Shown here: one piece after another, positions 24,517 through 31,804 of the stretch
Layout: every line of letters starts with the position of its first letter
Numbering within the stretch: position 1 is the first letter of the stretch
DNA from: a virus
Virus record (IMG/VR): IMGVR_UViG_3300033144_001147
Location: 1 to 61,738 of that record
Direction: 5' to 3' (one strand)
Length of the DNA: 61,738 nucleotides
Program-made: the position numbers and the translations under genes
The notes under the pieces: generated by a model
Databases searched by the model: none
Seen by the model: the letters and a program-made list of their open reading frames with translations, nothing else
Told to the model about the DNA's origin: nothing

Positions 24517-26790
24517 TTATTTCGTTCCACTTGTGTGCTCCGCTCTCAGTGAAACACTCCCCGCAACAGTTGGTGTTCCTAATCCACCTAACGTTCGCAT
24601 AGTAAGAATTAAACCGTGGCCGGGCGCAAGTACATTACTACTAAGCGAGTCTGCACTACAACATGCTACTTCTGGTTCTGTTGGAGTAGGTGCTCCTCCA
24701 ATTAACATCTCGCATGCTCCAATTAGATAGACAGGTGTTGCGGTGCTACAAGGGTCAAAGCCATATACAGCTAAACCATAAGTGTCGGCAACATCAGCTG
24801 TAATCTGAAAACTCAAAGAACAAAATGTTAAACCTGATATATCCGCATCACATCCGTTTATTTCCGCTAATCTATAAAACATACCCCCGTTTAATTCTCC
24901 TTGATTCCAATGAGCATGGTCTGGAGCGTTAGCGTTGTTGTATAGTAATTGATTTATATCCTTATTACCCACAGTAATATCAGCTAATGATGGGAAGGTC
25001 CAGTAGTCAGCGCCTGGAACTGTTTTAGTCATATAGAACCTTTGGTGTATGTTTTCCCATGATTTGCTACCACCTCCACCTGCTGGAACTGTCCAGTTTC
25101 CTGTACCATCTAAATATTTAGTAGCATCATTTCCTGAACCTCTTGGAACACATCCTTCATTCAAATCTCCTGTATATCTTGCTTGATTAATAGTTACTGA
25201 TCCTGTTGCTGGAGAGACTGGGCTAATTAAAAGTGGCAATCCTGTTGAAGCGCTAATTGCCCCTACACTTAGGTCACTTACTCCTGCGGTAGCACTTGGT
25301 GTAACCCATGTTCCATCTCCTCTTAAGAATGTTGTAGCACTACCTCCTGTTGGTACATGTCCAACGTTAGTAGTTCCAGCATAAGCGTTAGACTGAATTA
25401 TTACTGCTCCTGTTGTTGGAGCTATTGTTAATGGGGCTCCTGCTGAAGAACCTAATGATGAGTTTACGGACGTTACTCCACCTCCACCACCTCCAGCTAC
25501 CCATTCTATTGCGGTTCCTAATGCATTTAATCCTAAAACTTGCCCAATGGCTCCAGTAGATCCTGTCGCATCTTCAATTTGAGTTGGAATCATAAGAGGA
25601 GCTGTAACGTTAGTACCTGCTCCTGATAAAATTATACTGGTGATAGCTGTATTTCCCGCTGTTAAAGTGTCTTGTAAATCACAACAAGCAGCATTAATCC
25701 ATGTTAAACCTGTTCCTGTAGATGATAATATTTGTCCCGCTAATCCGACTGAGGATGTAGAATCTGTTATAGTCCCAGCATCTAATGTTCCTGAAATAGT
25801 TATATCGGCATTTGCTCCTGACGCTGAGTTTCCTGTATCTAAAACAGATTGTAAATCTTGTGTTCCTCCGCTGGCCGCAGCCCATAACACCCCTGTTCCT
25901 GTAGATGTTAATACCTGTCCTGCAGTCCCTACAGAAGTTCCGTCCCATAAACTTCCTAATAAAGATATTGCTGAGGTGGAACCTGTTACTCCAGTATTAG
26001 TATATTGATTATTTCCTGCCCAACTATTATTTCCTTCTGAATTAATAGAAACGTTAGGCTCGTATGTCCAGACACCGGTTCCTGATAAGGTAACATTTTG
26101 ACTGGTAGACGTGTTTCCTGAAGCAATCGTGCTTTGTAATCCGCAACAAGAAGCTGGAGGTAATGAGCTTGACCATGCTACTCCCGTACCTGTGGATGTT
26201 AAAAATTGTCCCGGAGTTCCTACCGAACCAGCACCATCATTCAATAAAGCTGTTGAATTAAAATTTAACGTAGTGCTATTAATATTTACTTGTCCAGAAA
26301 ATGCTGAAGTTCCGGTGTTAACTAAAGCAGCCGGACTTAATATCTCTAACTGACCTCCCGCATTTATAATTTGAAAGGTAGCTCCGTCCACTATAGCTTT
26401 TTGAACAGCTGTATTGTTTATAGTTAAAGTATCATTCCAACTACAACAAGAAGTAGCAGGAGAATTAATCCACTGAATACCTGTTCCTGTAGATGATAGT
26501 ATCTGACCTGCCGCACCAACGGATCCTCCAGCGGTAATTGTAGTAGGATAAATTGTACCGACTACGGTTATACCTCCACCTGGTCCTACACCTGTGAGGG
26601 TCATGTTTTGAGTAGCGGTATTACCTGTGTCTAAAACAGATTGAAGTCCTTGAAGAGGACCACCGCCTGCAATTGCTCCAACTAAAAACGTAACCGTCTT
26701 ATTATCGTCACTCGTGTCTGTTGCTATTAGTAAGTCGTCTGCGGATGGTGTAACCGTAGGATATGCGACTGTATTTTCAATTTTTGCCAT
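24517..26790 (-). CDS. Repetitive tail fibre/adhesin, 757 aa
   Basis: N-terminal about 45 residues (MAKIENTVAYPTVTPSADDLLIATDTSDDNKTVTFLVGAI) are nearly shared with the 196-aa protein next door and look like a virion-attachment module. Residues about 50-560 consist of irregular repeats built on GQILSSTGTGIQWIN and LQSVLDTGNTA, with paired cysteines (SCCSW, SCCGLQ, ACCDLQ). The C-terminus (about 575-757; IHQRFYMTKTVPGADYWTFPS onward) is non-repetitive and probably the receptor-binding head. The layout of attachment, repetitive shaft, unique tip is classical for phage fibres. Confidence 0.8.
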   Translation of the reverse strand: MAKIENTVAYPTVTPSADDLLIATDTSDDNKTVTFLVGAIAGGGPLQGLQSVLDTGNTATQNMTLTGVGPGGGITVVGTIYPTTITAGGSVGAAGQILSSTGTGIQWINSPATSCCSWNDTLTINNTAVQKAIVDGATFQIINAGGQLEILSPAALVNTGTSAFSGQVNINSTTLNFNSTALLNDGAGSVGTPGQFLTSTGTGVAWSSSLPPASCCGLQSTIASGNTSTSQNVTLSGTGVWTYEPNVSINSEGNNSWAGNNQYTNTGVTGSTSAISLLGSLWDGTSVGTAGQVLTSTGTGVLWAAASGGTQDLQSVLDTGNSASGANADITISGTLDAGTITDSTSSVGLAGQILSSTGTGLTWINAACCDLQDTLTAGNTAITSIILSGAGTNVTAPLMIPTQIEDATGSTGAIGQVLGLNALGTAIEWVAGGGGGGVTSVNSSLGSSAGAPLTIAPTTGAVIIQSNAYAGTTNVGHVPTGGSATTFLRGDGTWVTPSATAGVSDLSVGAISASTGLPLLISPVSPATGSVTINQARYTGDLNEGCVPRGSGNDATKYLDGTGNWTVPAGGGGSKSWENIHQRFYMTKTVPGADYWTFPSLADITVGNKDINQLLYNNANAPDHAHWNQGELNGGMFYRLAEINGCDADISGLTFCSLSFQITADVADTYGLAVYGFDPCSTATPVYLIGACEMLIGGAPTPTEPEVACCSADSLSSNVLAPGHGLILTMRTLGGLGTPTVAGSVSLRAEHTSGTK

Positions 26791-26792
26791 TT

Positions 26793-27383
26793 CTATAAAT
26801 TAAATCCTGAAAGTATTCTATATCTAAAAGTAATCCTTATTGACCCATTTCCGTTTGTTGGTCCATCACCAGCATCAAATGTAAAAACAATCGGTTCGTT
26901 TACCATACCAGTCATATCGTTTCCATATTGATTATCCCCTGTCTGAGCACGACTTCCATAAACAAGATTTGTTGTAAGCGGCCAAGGAAATCCTGATTGG
27001 TTTATATTGTTTTCGTCCATAGCATATATGTTACAAGTACTAATAGAACTGGCTGACCTTATCCACGCTTGATTAGTGCAATCAAAGTTGTCGGGAGGAA
27101 CTGAGGTATTGGTTATTGTCTGAGCGACCAATTCTCCTATCTCAGGCATAACTATTACTCCTGCTCCTTGAGCTGGTATTAAAATAACCGGCATAGCTTC
27201 TGCGCCTAAAACCTCTGCAGCTGTTAAAGTTCTATCAAAATATTTCCAACCATAAAAAGCCCACAAGTCGCCAACTAAACAGGTTTTAGTTTCATTATTA
27301 TCACTAACATCTGTTAGCACCACATAGTCGTTAGCTTGAGGCTTGACTAAGGGGTATGCGACTGTGTTTTCAATTTTTGCCAT
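26793..27383 (-). CDS. Short fibre protein sharing the fibre N-terminus, 196 aa
   Basis: The first 45 residues (MAKIENTVAYPLVKPQANDYVVLTDVSDNNETKTCLVGDL) match the N-terminus of the 757-aa fibre, and the DNA around the start is almost identical (30 of 32 bases). The rest is a compact beta-rich domain. It lies 2 bases upstream of the long fibre gene. Most likely an alternative or accessory fibre that docks at the same site, made by duplication of the attachment module. Confidence 0.75.
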   Translation of the reverse strand: MAKIENTVAYPLVKPQANDYVVLTDVSDNNETKTCLVGDLWAFYGWKYFDRTLTAAEVLGAEAMPVILIPAQGAGVIVMPEIGELVAQTITNTSVPPDNFDCTNQAWIRSASSISTCNIYAMDENNINQSGFPWPLTTNLVYGSRAQTGDNQYGNDMTGMVNEPIVFTFDAGDGPTNGNGSIRITFRYRILSGFNL

Positions 27384-27384
27384 T

Positions 27385-27630
27385 TTACTCTTTTTCTTTC
27401 GGTTCCTCTTTTTCTTTTATTTCTCCTGTCTCTAAATTTATTACTGCATCTTTCCCGTACTTAGTCATTAAGTCTCTCTCTAAATGTGAGAACTCTGTTT
27501 TTAACTCTTCTACTCTTAAACAAATTCCGTGCTTTTGTAAAGCTAAATCTCCAAGATTAGTTTTAAGTTTGTTAAATTCCACATTTAAAGTCTGTAAAGA
27601 TTGTAATTCTTTTTCTTCAATTTTTTTCAT
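27385..27630 (-). CDS. Small coiled-coil protein, 81 aa
   Basis: Strong heptad-like pattern (EKELQSLQTLNVEFNKLKTNLGDLALQKHGICLRVEELKTEFSHLERDLMTKYG, 5-58) with a highly charged tail (EIKEKEEPKEKE). No known family. First gene of the fibre unit, with a TATCTTTG element about 35 bases upstream. Could be a fibre chaperone or assembly factor, judged only from position. Confidence 0.7.
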   Translation of the reverse strand: MKKIEEKELQSLQTLNVEFNKLKTNLGDLALQKHGICLRVEELKTEFSHLERDLMTKYGKDAVINLETGEIKEKEEPKEKE

Positions 27631-27664
27631 TTTAATTAAATTTTAGTGATGATTAATATTTCTA

Positions 27665-27672
27665 CAAAGATA
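27665..27672 (-). promoter_or_regulatory. TATCTTTG promoter element (late type)
   Basis: Minus strand TTATTATCTTTGTAG upstream of the 81-aa gene and the fibre cluster. No -33 TTG at 19-21 bases. Confidence 0.6.
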
Positions 27673-27693
27673 ATAAAAGTTATGGAATGTATT

Positions 27694-27828
27694 TTACTTT
27701 CCTTGACCTCTATATTTCTTAAGATAATGCTTGCTGGATTTTAAAGAACTACTCTTAGATTTAGAGTGTACTCCTGGTCTTTTCTTCTGACGGTTTCCAC
27801 GAAATATAAATGCAGGTGACTTAGCCAT
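27694..27828 (-). CDS. Very small basic protein, 44 aa
   Basis: A short ORF: starts MAKSPAFIFRGN and ends KKYRGQGK, strongly basic with Ser/Lys repeats (SKSKSSSLKSSK). Its ATG overlaps the stop of the holin gene (TAATG), which supports translation. It resembles in composition the other small basic proteins of this region; function unknown. Confidence 0.65.
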   Translation of the reverse strand: MAKSPAFIFRGNRQKKRPGVHSKSKSSSLKSSKHYLKKYRGQGK

Positions 27829-28220
27829 TACTTTTTAATTTTTTCAAACGACCTTCCTCCAAAATAAGCCCCAATAACAGTTATTAAAACAATCTCTAAT
27901 AAAGATGTCCATTTTTCTTCTACTACAAAATTAATAGACCCCGCGTCTATAAATATCATTAACACTGTGCATACAACTAAAAATATAAGAACCAGAGGTC
28001 TCACATTTTTACTTAACCAGGAATCGCTGGTCATATCATGCCTCCATCTTTCTGTTACGTTTTTTTGAATTGCCTCTTCGGCTGAAATAAAAAGCTTTTC
28101 CATTTCCATTTCAAACTTAGCCTTTTCATCTTTAGTTTGAATAAATTGATCTGCAATTCCTGCTACTTTATCAGCAACATCTCCCGCAGCTCCTCCGAAT
28201 ATTTTTGTAAGCCAATTCAT
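27828..28220 (-). CDS. Holin, 3-TM superfamily type, 130 aa
   Basis: An amphipathic N-terminus, a charged helix (EKAKFEMEMEKLFISAEEAIQKNVTERWRHDM) and two to three hydrophobic segments: NVRPLVLIFLVVCTVLMIFIDAG (72-94) and LLEIVLITVIGAYFGGRSFEK (107-127). The SKNVRPL...GAYFGGRS signature is that of the Holin_3TM family. It would permeabilise the inner membrane at lysis. It is close to the M15 peptidase gene, forming a lysis cassette. Confidence 0.8.
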   Translation of the reverse strand: MNWLTKIFGGAAGDVADKVAGIADQFIQTKDEKAKFEMEMEKLFISAEEAIQKNVTERWRHDMTSDSWLSKNVRPLVLIFLVVCTVLMIFIDAGSINFVVEEKWTSLLEIVLITVIGAYFGGRSFEKIKK

Positions 28221-28230
28221 ATTTTTTTTA

Positions 28231-28521
28231 TTAATATTTACCCCTCCTATTAGATGGTGAACTTTTAGTTGAACCCCCTTTGCCTGCCCATAATTTTTTA
28301 CACGACCAGTATCTTGCTGTTAGTTTTGATTTTGCTGTTCCACATTTATGTCTTGCTTTAAAAGACTTTCTTGCAGCAGTAGAATAGTTATGACCATAAC
28401 CTTTAGCCCCAAAGTGAATTAACTTCTCTTTACCTCCCTCACACGCTTTAACCATCTTCTTCTTACCCGGTCGGTCAGAAGCTACAACTCGGTTACATTT
28501 CATTTTACTCTTCTCTGCCAT
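28231..28521 (-). CDS. Small basic Cys-containing protein, 96 aa
   Basis: Start chosen at MAEKSKMKCN because its ATG overlaps the stop of the peptidase gene (TAATG); a longer form would add 5 residues. It contains KCN...KKKMVKACEGGKEKLIHFGAKGYGHNYSTAARKSFKARHKCG, a sequence type I remember as common among marine phages, often near lysis or structural genes, without known function. Lys/Arg-rich with four cysteines; it may bind nucleic acid or metal. Confidence 0.75.
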   Translation of the reverse strand: MAEKSKMKCNRVVASDRPGKKKMVKACEGGKEKLIHFGAKGYGHNYSTAARKSFKARHKCGTAKSKLTARYWSCKKLWAGKGGSTKSSPSNRRGKY

Positions 28522-28895
28522 TATGCGTATAGCCAAATTGCGTCAGGTTTACCAGGGTCATTGTCAACATGTATGAAGGATTTTGCAATCCCCAATCTGG
28601 TATATCCGACATTGATTAAAGCTCTAACTATTGTACTTCTTTTTACAGAATCCGTACACACAATATCTGCGGCACACCCTTTAAGATGTGAGCTGGTTTT
28701 AGAGGCTTGGTATCCTCTTTTTAATAAGTCTTTATTATAGTCCTGTGTACGAAATCCAGAAGATATTTTAAAAGGAACTCCTGCTTCTTCTCGAGCAAAA
28801 TCTAAAAGCTCTAAAAAGTCATGATTCATATTTTCGCCCGAACCAGGAACATCTGGAGAGTCAAATTCTTTTAAGGTAAAATATTTATAACTCAT
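28521..28895 (-). CDS. M15-family peptidase, putative endolysin, 124 aa
   Basis: VanY/M15 zinc peptidase signature: SSHLKGCAADIV with His70 and Asp77 and a second zinc His109 (FIHVDND), plus an upstream SSGFRT (45-50). The enzyme would cut peptidoglycan cross-bridges (L-Ala-D-Glu or D-Ala bonds). At 124 residues it is a bare catalytic domain without a cell-wall-binding domain. It overlaps the preceding small membrane-protein gene by 4 bases and is followed by a holin gene, forming a lysis cassette. Confidence 0.88.
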   Translation of the reverse strand: MSYKYFTLKEFDSPDVPGSGENMNHDFLELLDFAREEAGVPFKISSGFRTQDYNKDLLKRGYQASKTSSHLKGCAADIVCTDSVKRSTIVRALINVGYTRLGIAKSFIHVDNDPGKPDAIWLYA

Positions 28896-29050
28896 TTCTT
28901 CTTTGCTTTAGCAAACTTATAAACCGTGAAGGCTATCGCTAAGCTTAAAGAAACAAATTGTAAAATTTCATTACATTGAGTAAGGGTTAATCCCAAGGCT
29001 CCCCCATTGGCTGCTACTACTTCGATGGTGTCTTTCACTTCTTTAGTCAT
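28892..29050 (-). CDS. Small single-TM protein, possible second holin, 52 aa
   Basis: A short ORF: MTKEVKDTIEVVAANGGALG, then one hydrophobic segment (ILQFVSLSLAIAFTVYKFAK, 29-48) and a Lys-rich end. Its stop overlaps the peptidase ATG (ATGA). A short N-terminus, one transmembrane helix and a positive tail fit small phage holins or pinholins. Located directly before the endolysin. Confidence 0.7.
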   Translation of the reverse strand: MTKEVKDTIEVVAANGGALGLTLTQCNEILQFVSLSLAIAFTVYKFAKAKKK

Positions 29051-29123
29051 TTTTTAAAGGATAAGTTGCGGTTTGTACCCACGTTATTTTTCCGTTCCCC
29101 GTTGCTGTTTGTGTCCAATTCAT
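29043..29123 (-). CDS. Micro-ORF, 26 aa
   Basis: Starts MNWTQTATGNGKITWVQTAT. It has an internal repeat, W(T/V)QTAT twice at 13-residue spacing. It lies 5 bases downstream of a TATATTTG element, and its stop overlaps the start of the 52-aa gene by 8 bases. The promoter and the coupling make translation plausible, but the size keeps confidence low; it may be a leader peptide of the lysis genes. Confidence 0.45.
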   Translation of the reverse strand: MNWTQTATGNGKITWVQTATYPLKND

Positions 29124-29128
29124 AATTG

Positions 29129-29136
29129 CAAATATA
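29129..29136 (-). promoter_or_regulatory. TATATTTG promoter element (late type)
   Basis: Minus strand TTATTATATTTGCAATT precedes the micro-ORF and lysis cassette by a few bases. No -33 TTG. Confidence 0.55.
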
Positions 29137-29143
29137 ATAAATT

Positions 29144-29449
29144 TTATGGCTTCTTCTTTTTGAAGGATTTTACTGTATCCGAGATACCTGTACCTAAAGC
29201 AATAAGAGAATTACTTTTCTTTAATTTATTTATTCTGGCTTTAACAGGGTCATATACTTTACCAGGCTTTGGAGCGTTCTTACCAGGATTATATGTTTCC
29301 TTTTTCTTTTTCTCAATTACCACCGGCTTTACAACATTACCTCTATTTGCTGAATCTGATACAGAAGGCTGTGTATTATAATTTAATCCGTCACTCTTTC
29401 TTTTCTCATTCTTCTTTTTGGTACGATGTTTTTTTTCTGTTTTAGGCAT
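29144..29449 (-). CDS. Lys-rich small protein, 101 aa
   Basis: Extremely basic (MPKTEKKHRTKKKNEKRKSDGL at the N-terminus; KSFKKKKP at the end), low complexity in its first third, no membrane segment. It belongs to the cluster of basic proteins between 27.7 and 33.1 kb. A nucleic-acid binding or virion DNA-neutralising role would fit the charge; not demonstrated. Confidence 0.65.
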   Translation of the reverse strand: MPKTEKKHRTKKKNEKRKSDGLNYNTQPSVSDSANRGNVVKPVVIEKKKKETYNPGKNAPKPGKVYDPVKARINKLKKSNSLIALGTGISDTVKSFKKKKP

Positions 29450-29461
29450 AATTGTTTATTT

Positions 29462-29683
29462 TTATTCAACCCAACCGTTATCCGGGTTAGTAGTTAGTTC
29501 GTAAATTTCTGTCCAAGTGTAATGCGTCTCTCCTTCTGCAATCGGTGGAATATTATCATTAGGAAATGATATGATAAATAAAGTACTGTCGTTATTTTGT
29601 CTTACCGTAGCGGCTGAACCTTGTATAACAGTAGTATAATTAACGTCATTTATAAGCGATATGTCTAAGGTAGAATATAACAT
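29462..29683 (-). CDS. Small acidic protein, 73 aa
   Basis: MLYSTLDISLINDVNYTTVIQGSAATVRQNNDSTLFIISFPNDNIPPIAEGETHYTWTEIYELTTNPDNGWVE: beta-rich, with a C-terminal W/Y/E segment. It touches the end of the lectin-like gene (shared base at 29683) and so is coupled to it. Possibly a small tail-appendage protein; not identified. Confidence 0.65.
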   Translation of the reverse strand: MLYSTLDISLINDVNYTTVIQGSAATVRQNNDSTLFIISFPNDNIPPIAEGETHYTWTEIYELTTNPDNGWVE

Positions 29684-30438
29684 TATGGTACATCTGTTGT
29701 AATATCAGAACTTACTTGATTAACCATTGATAAATCTAAACTTCCTTTAGCGTCAACAATAGTAGCGTAAGAAGCTGTTCCATCCGGATCCCCCATTCTC
29801 CACCAGTGTTGTAGATTCCCCGAAGCAGCTACTGTATTTAAATCTACACCTGCGCCCCCATTATATATTTCTAAACACTCGGCATCAGTTAAATATTTAT
29901 TCCAGACAGCAAACTCATCTATCCATCCTTCAAATCCATAAGACCCTGAATTTCTTCCTATATAGGTAGCTCCTGTTTCGTCAAAAGTAGTTGTAATAGT
30001 CTGGTTTTTATTATTAATAGTAGAACCGTCAAGTACATACCCTACATTTTGGGTTGTTCCTGCTGTGTCTGCTCTATATATAACGTGGTACCAAGTTCCT
30101 GCGCTGGCTCCCCAAGCAAATCCGTCAGACCATGGGCCTCCGAATTGTAGGTTCCCCGAAGAAGTTATGTACATTTGAGTCTGAAGAGTTCCTCCAGCTC
30201 CAAAACTAAAAAGTCTTTGATTTGCAAAAGTAACCATAGTATCAACTTTTATCCAAAAAGAAACACTCCAATTACCTGTACCCAGGGTTCCCAACAAAGG
30301 AGCTTTAATTGTGTTTTGAAGTCTTTGGTCAACCCCGTTAAATTTTACTGAATAAAGATTAGAAAATGGACGTGGTGTGTAGGGTGTGCTATTGTCTAAC
30401 CATAGATTTGCATTTCCGTTTCCGTTAACAATTGCCAT
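29683..30438 (-). CDS. LamG/concanavalin-A-like lectin domain protein, 251 aa
   Basis: A single jelly-roll lectin domain: YSVKFNGVDQRLQN (28-41), GNWSVSFWIKVD (56-67), a central GTWYHVIYRAD...NVGYVLDGSTINN, and the hallmark GFEGWIDEFAVWNKYLTDAECLEIYNGG (about 176-203). This LamG-type domain is common in phage receptor-binding proteins and would bind a host surface glycan. It is followed by a 73-aa protein and preceded by a 181-aa beta-rich protein with a 1-base gap. Confidence 0.82.
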   Translation of the reverse strand: MAIVNGNGNANLWLDNSTPYTPRPFSNLYSVKFNGVDQRLQNTIKAPLLGTLGTGNWSVSFWIKVDTMVTFANQRLFSFGAGGTLQTQMYITSSGNLQFGGPWSDGFAWGASAGTWYHVIYRADTAGTTQNVGYVLDGSTINNKNQTITTTFDETGATYIGRNSGSYGFEGWIDEFAVWNKYLTDAECLEIYNGGAGVDLNTVAASGNLQHWWRMGDPDGTASYATIVDAKGSLDLSMVNQVSSDITTDVP

Positions 30439-30439
30439 A

Positions 30440-30985
30440 TTACCACATTGCTATAATATCCGTAGCTGTAGTATCCCCCACATATACTTGAATTACTTGA
30501 ATAGGCATAAATGACCCATTCGCTATATTTTTATAAATCTGTGTTGTATTAGCAGGAGTATTAGCGGCATTTACATTTCCTCCTTGTTCTGCCATTTTTA
30601 CATGTATATCTCCACCAGTACCTACAAACAAAGTACATCCTATTGTTGGTTTTTCGTATATAGTAATAAAATCTGAAACACCACCACCTACAGCTGCAGA
30701 AACAGTAATTTGAGTGTCGCTATCTACCGAAACTACATAATAACATTCTGAAGCTGTTCCATTATAAACAATCATACCTTGCTTTATATTCATTTCAGTG
30801 AACTTAGTGTTAGTTCCTGTTAAAACACTTGCTGCATTTGCCGCTACTTGAAACATGGTTACTCCATCTGTTGCTTCTACTGTAGTGCTAATTAAGTTAA
30901 TTGCTGAAGTTGGATCAGGTATTCTTACCGTATTACTTGGTATAATTTTTAACGCTTCTCTTGATTGTAATTTTTGATATGCCAT
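30440..30985 (-). CDS. Putative virion protein, 181 aa
   Basis: Beta-rich protein (NLISTTVEATDGVTMFQVAANAASVLTGTNTKFTEMNIKQGMIVYNGTASECYYVVSVDSDTQITVSAAVGGG). The segment VxSVDSDTQITVSAA resembles the repeated VTAVDSDTVLSIKG unit of the 264-aa protein at 12658, hinting at a shared small beta fold. Encoded right before the lectin-like protein. Probably part of the same appendage. Confidence 0.65.
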   Translation of the reverse strand: MAYQKLQSREALKIIPSNTVRIPDPTSAINLISTTVEATDGVTMFQVAANAASVLTGTNTKFTEMNIKQGMIVYNGTASECYYVVSVDSDTQITVSAAVGGGVSDFITIYEKPTIGCTLFVGTGGDIHVKMAEQGGNVNAANTPANTTQIYKNIANGSFMPIQVIQVYVGDTTATDIIAMW

Positions 30986-30996
30986 TTTTTTTCTTT

Positions 30997-31188
30997 TTAT
31001 TTATTGTAAGGAAAAGCTCGGTTTAAAGCATCTCGTCTTTTTCCGCAACCACAATCCTTACCTGTTTTTTTTGCTACTGTGTCTACTACTTTTTTTATTC
31101 CCGTTGCCTGTGTAAATTTTTGTATAGTATCTCCAAAGCCTCGAGATTTTTTCATATTTGGAATATCTTCAATTTTAGTTCTGCGCAT
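30997..31188 (-). CDS. Small basic protein, 63 aa
   Basis: MRRTKIEDIPNMKKSRGFGDTIQKFTQATGIKKVVDTVAKKTGKDCGCGKRRDALNRAFPYNK: basic, with a CGCGKRR motif near the end. I remember similar proteins with KDCGCGKRRxxLNxxFPY endings in crAss-like and marine phages, of unknown function. Could bind metal or nucleic acid. Confidence 0.75.
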   Translation of the reverse strand: MRRTKIEDIPNMKKSRGFGDTIQKFTQATGIKKVVDTVAKKTGKDCGCGKRRDALNRAFPYNK

Positions 31189-31190
31189 AC

Positions 31191-31331
31191 TTATTTCTTA
31201 CAAGTACAGAGCTTGTTAGGACAAGACTCTACATTAAACATTATTTTTGAAATTAACCAATTCCATTTACACTGGAATTTACACCACAGGTTAGAGATTG
31301 ACTCTCCTAACCAAATTAATAATTTACCCAT
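31191..31331 (-). CDS. Cys/Trp-rich micro-protein, 46 aa
   Basis: A short ORF: MGKLLIWLGESISNLWCKFQCKWNWLISKI then a tail with CPNKLCTCKK. Five cysteines and four tryptophans in 46 residues. It is placed 2 bases before the 63-aa gene and 2 bases after the 68-aa gene, a spacing that argues it is a real gene. A metal site or membrane-surface amphipathic peptide is possible. Confidence 0.6.
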   Translation of the reverse strand: MGKLLIWLGESISNLWCKFQCKWNWLISKIMFNVESCPNKLCTCKK

Positions 31332-31333
31332 CT

Positions 31334-31540
31334 TTATTTATTTTTACACCCAAAGTTGTTAGCGTAGTTAGCCATTTTTACTACTTTTTCAGAATACTTG
31401 TCAGTCTTCTTCATTACAGCAGTAGCGGCACTACACGCATCTTTGAATCCGTTATTTTTAGCCCACTTAGTAAAAGCTCCCTGACGAGATTCTTTTATTT
31501 CTGGAAAGGCTCCTTTTTTAGTTCTTCCCTTAGTAGCCAT
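31334..31540 (-). CDS. Small basic protein, 68 aa
   Basis: MATKGRTKKGAFPEIKESRQGAFTKWAKNNGFKDACSAATAVMKKTDKYSEKVVKMANYANNFGCKNK. The pattern REGAFTKWAKxxGF...AxxVMxNKxKYSPxxVKxANFAxNFxG is frequent in marine phages as I recall it, function unknown. Basic, helical. Confidence 0.72.
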   Translation of the reverse strand: MATKGRTKKGAFPEIKESRQGAFTKWAKNNGFKDACSAATAVMKKTDKYSEKVVKMANYANNFGCKNK

Positions 31541-31542
31541 AA

Positions 31543-31752
31543 TTATTTTCTAATTGCTGATCCGATTTTTTTCTTCACATTATTAATACACTCATAAGAC
31601 ATATTGTGATCTCCACCATACGCATGACCGTAATCTTTTTTAGACATAGCTTTTGACTCGTCTCTTCTTGATTTCATAGATTGTGAATGTTTTCCTTTAT
31701 GCTTTGCGCCTAAAGACTCATCTAATCTTGAATTGTAACCTTGCTTTTTCAT
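31543..31752 (-). CDS. Small basic protein, 69 aa
   Basis: MKKQGYNSRLDESLGAKHKGKHSQSMKSRRDESKAMSKKDYGHAYGGDHNMSYECINNVKKKIGSAIRK. A short internal duplication (SRLDESLGAKH / SRRDESKAMSKK). Same type of small basic phage protein as its neighbours; family not recalled with certainty. Confidence 0.68.
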   Translation of the reverse strand: MKKQGYNSRLDESLGAKHKGKHSQSMKSRRDESKAMSKKDYGHAYGGDHNMSYECINNVKKKIGSAIRK

Positions 31753-31775
31753 AATTTATAATTTTTAATATTTTA

Positions 31776-31783
31776 CAAAGATA
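31776..31783 (-). promoter_or_regulatory. TATCTTTG promoter element (late type)
   Basis: Minus strand TTACTATCTTTGTAA upstream of the 69-aa gene, identical in 15 bases to the core seen at 12591. No -33 TTG. Confidence 0.62.
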
Positions 31784-31804
31784 GTAATATTTATTTATAT
31801 CTGT

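Noticed and set aside
24488-26353. Plus-strand frames opposite the fibre gene
   Set aside because: The minus-strand 757-aa frame has clear fibre repeats and neighbours; the opposite frames are shadows of its repeats.
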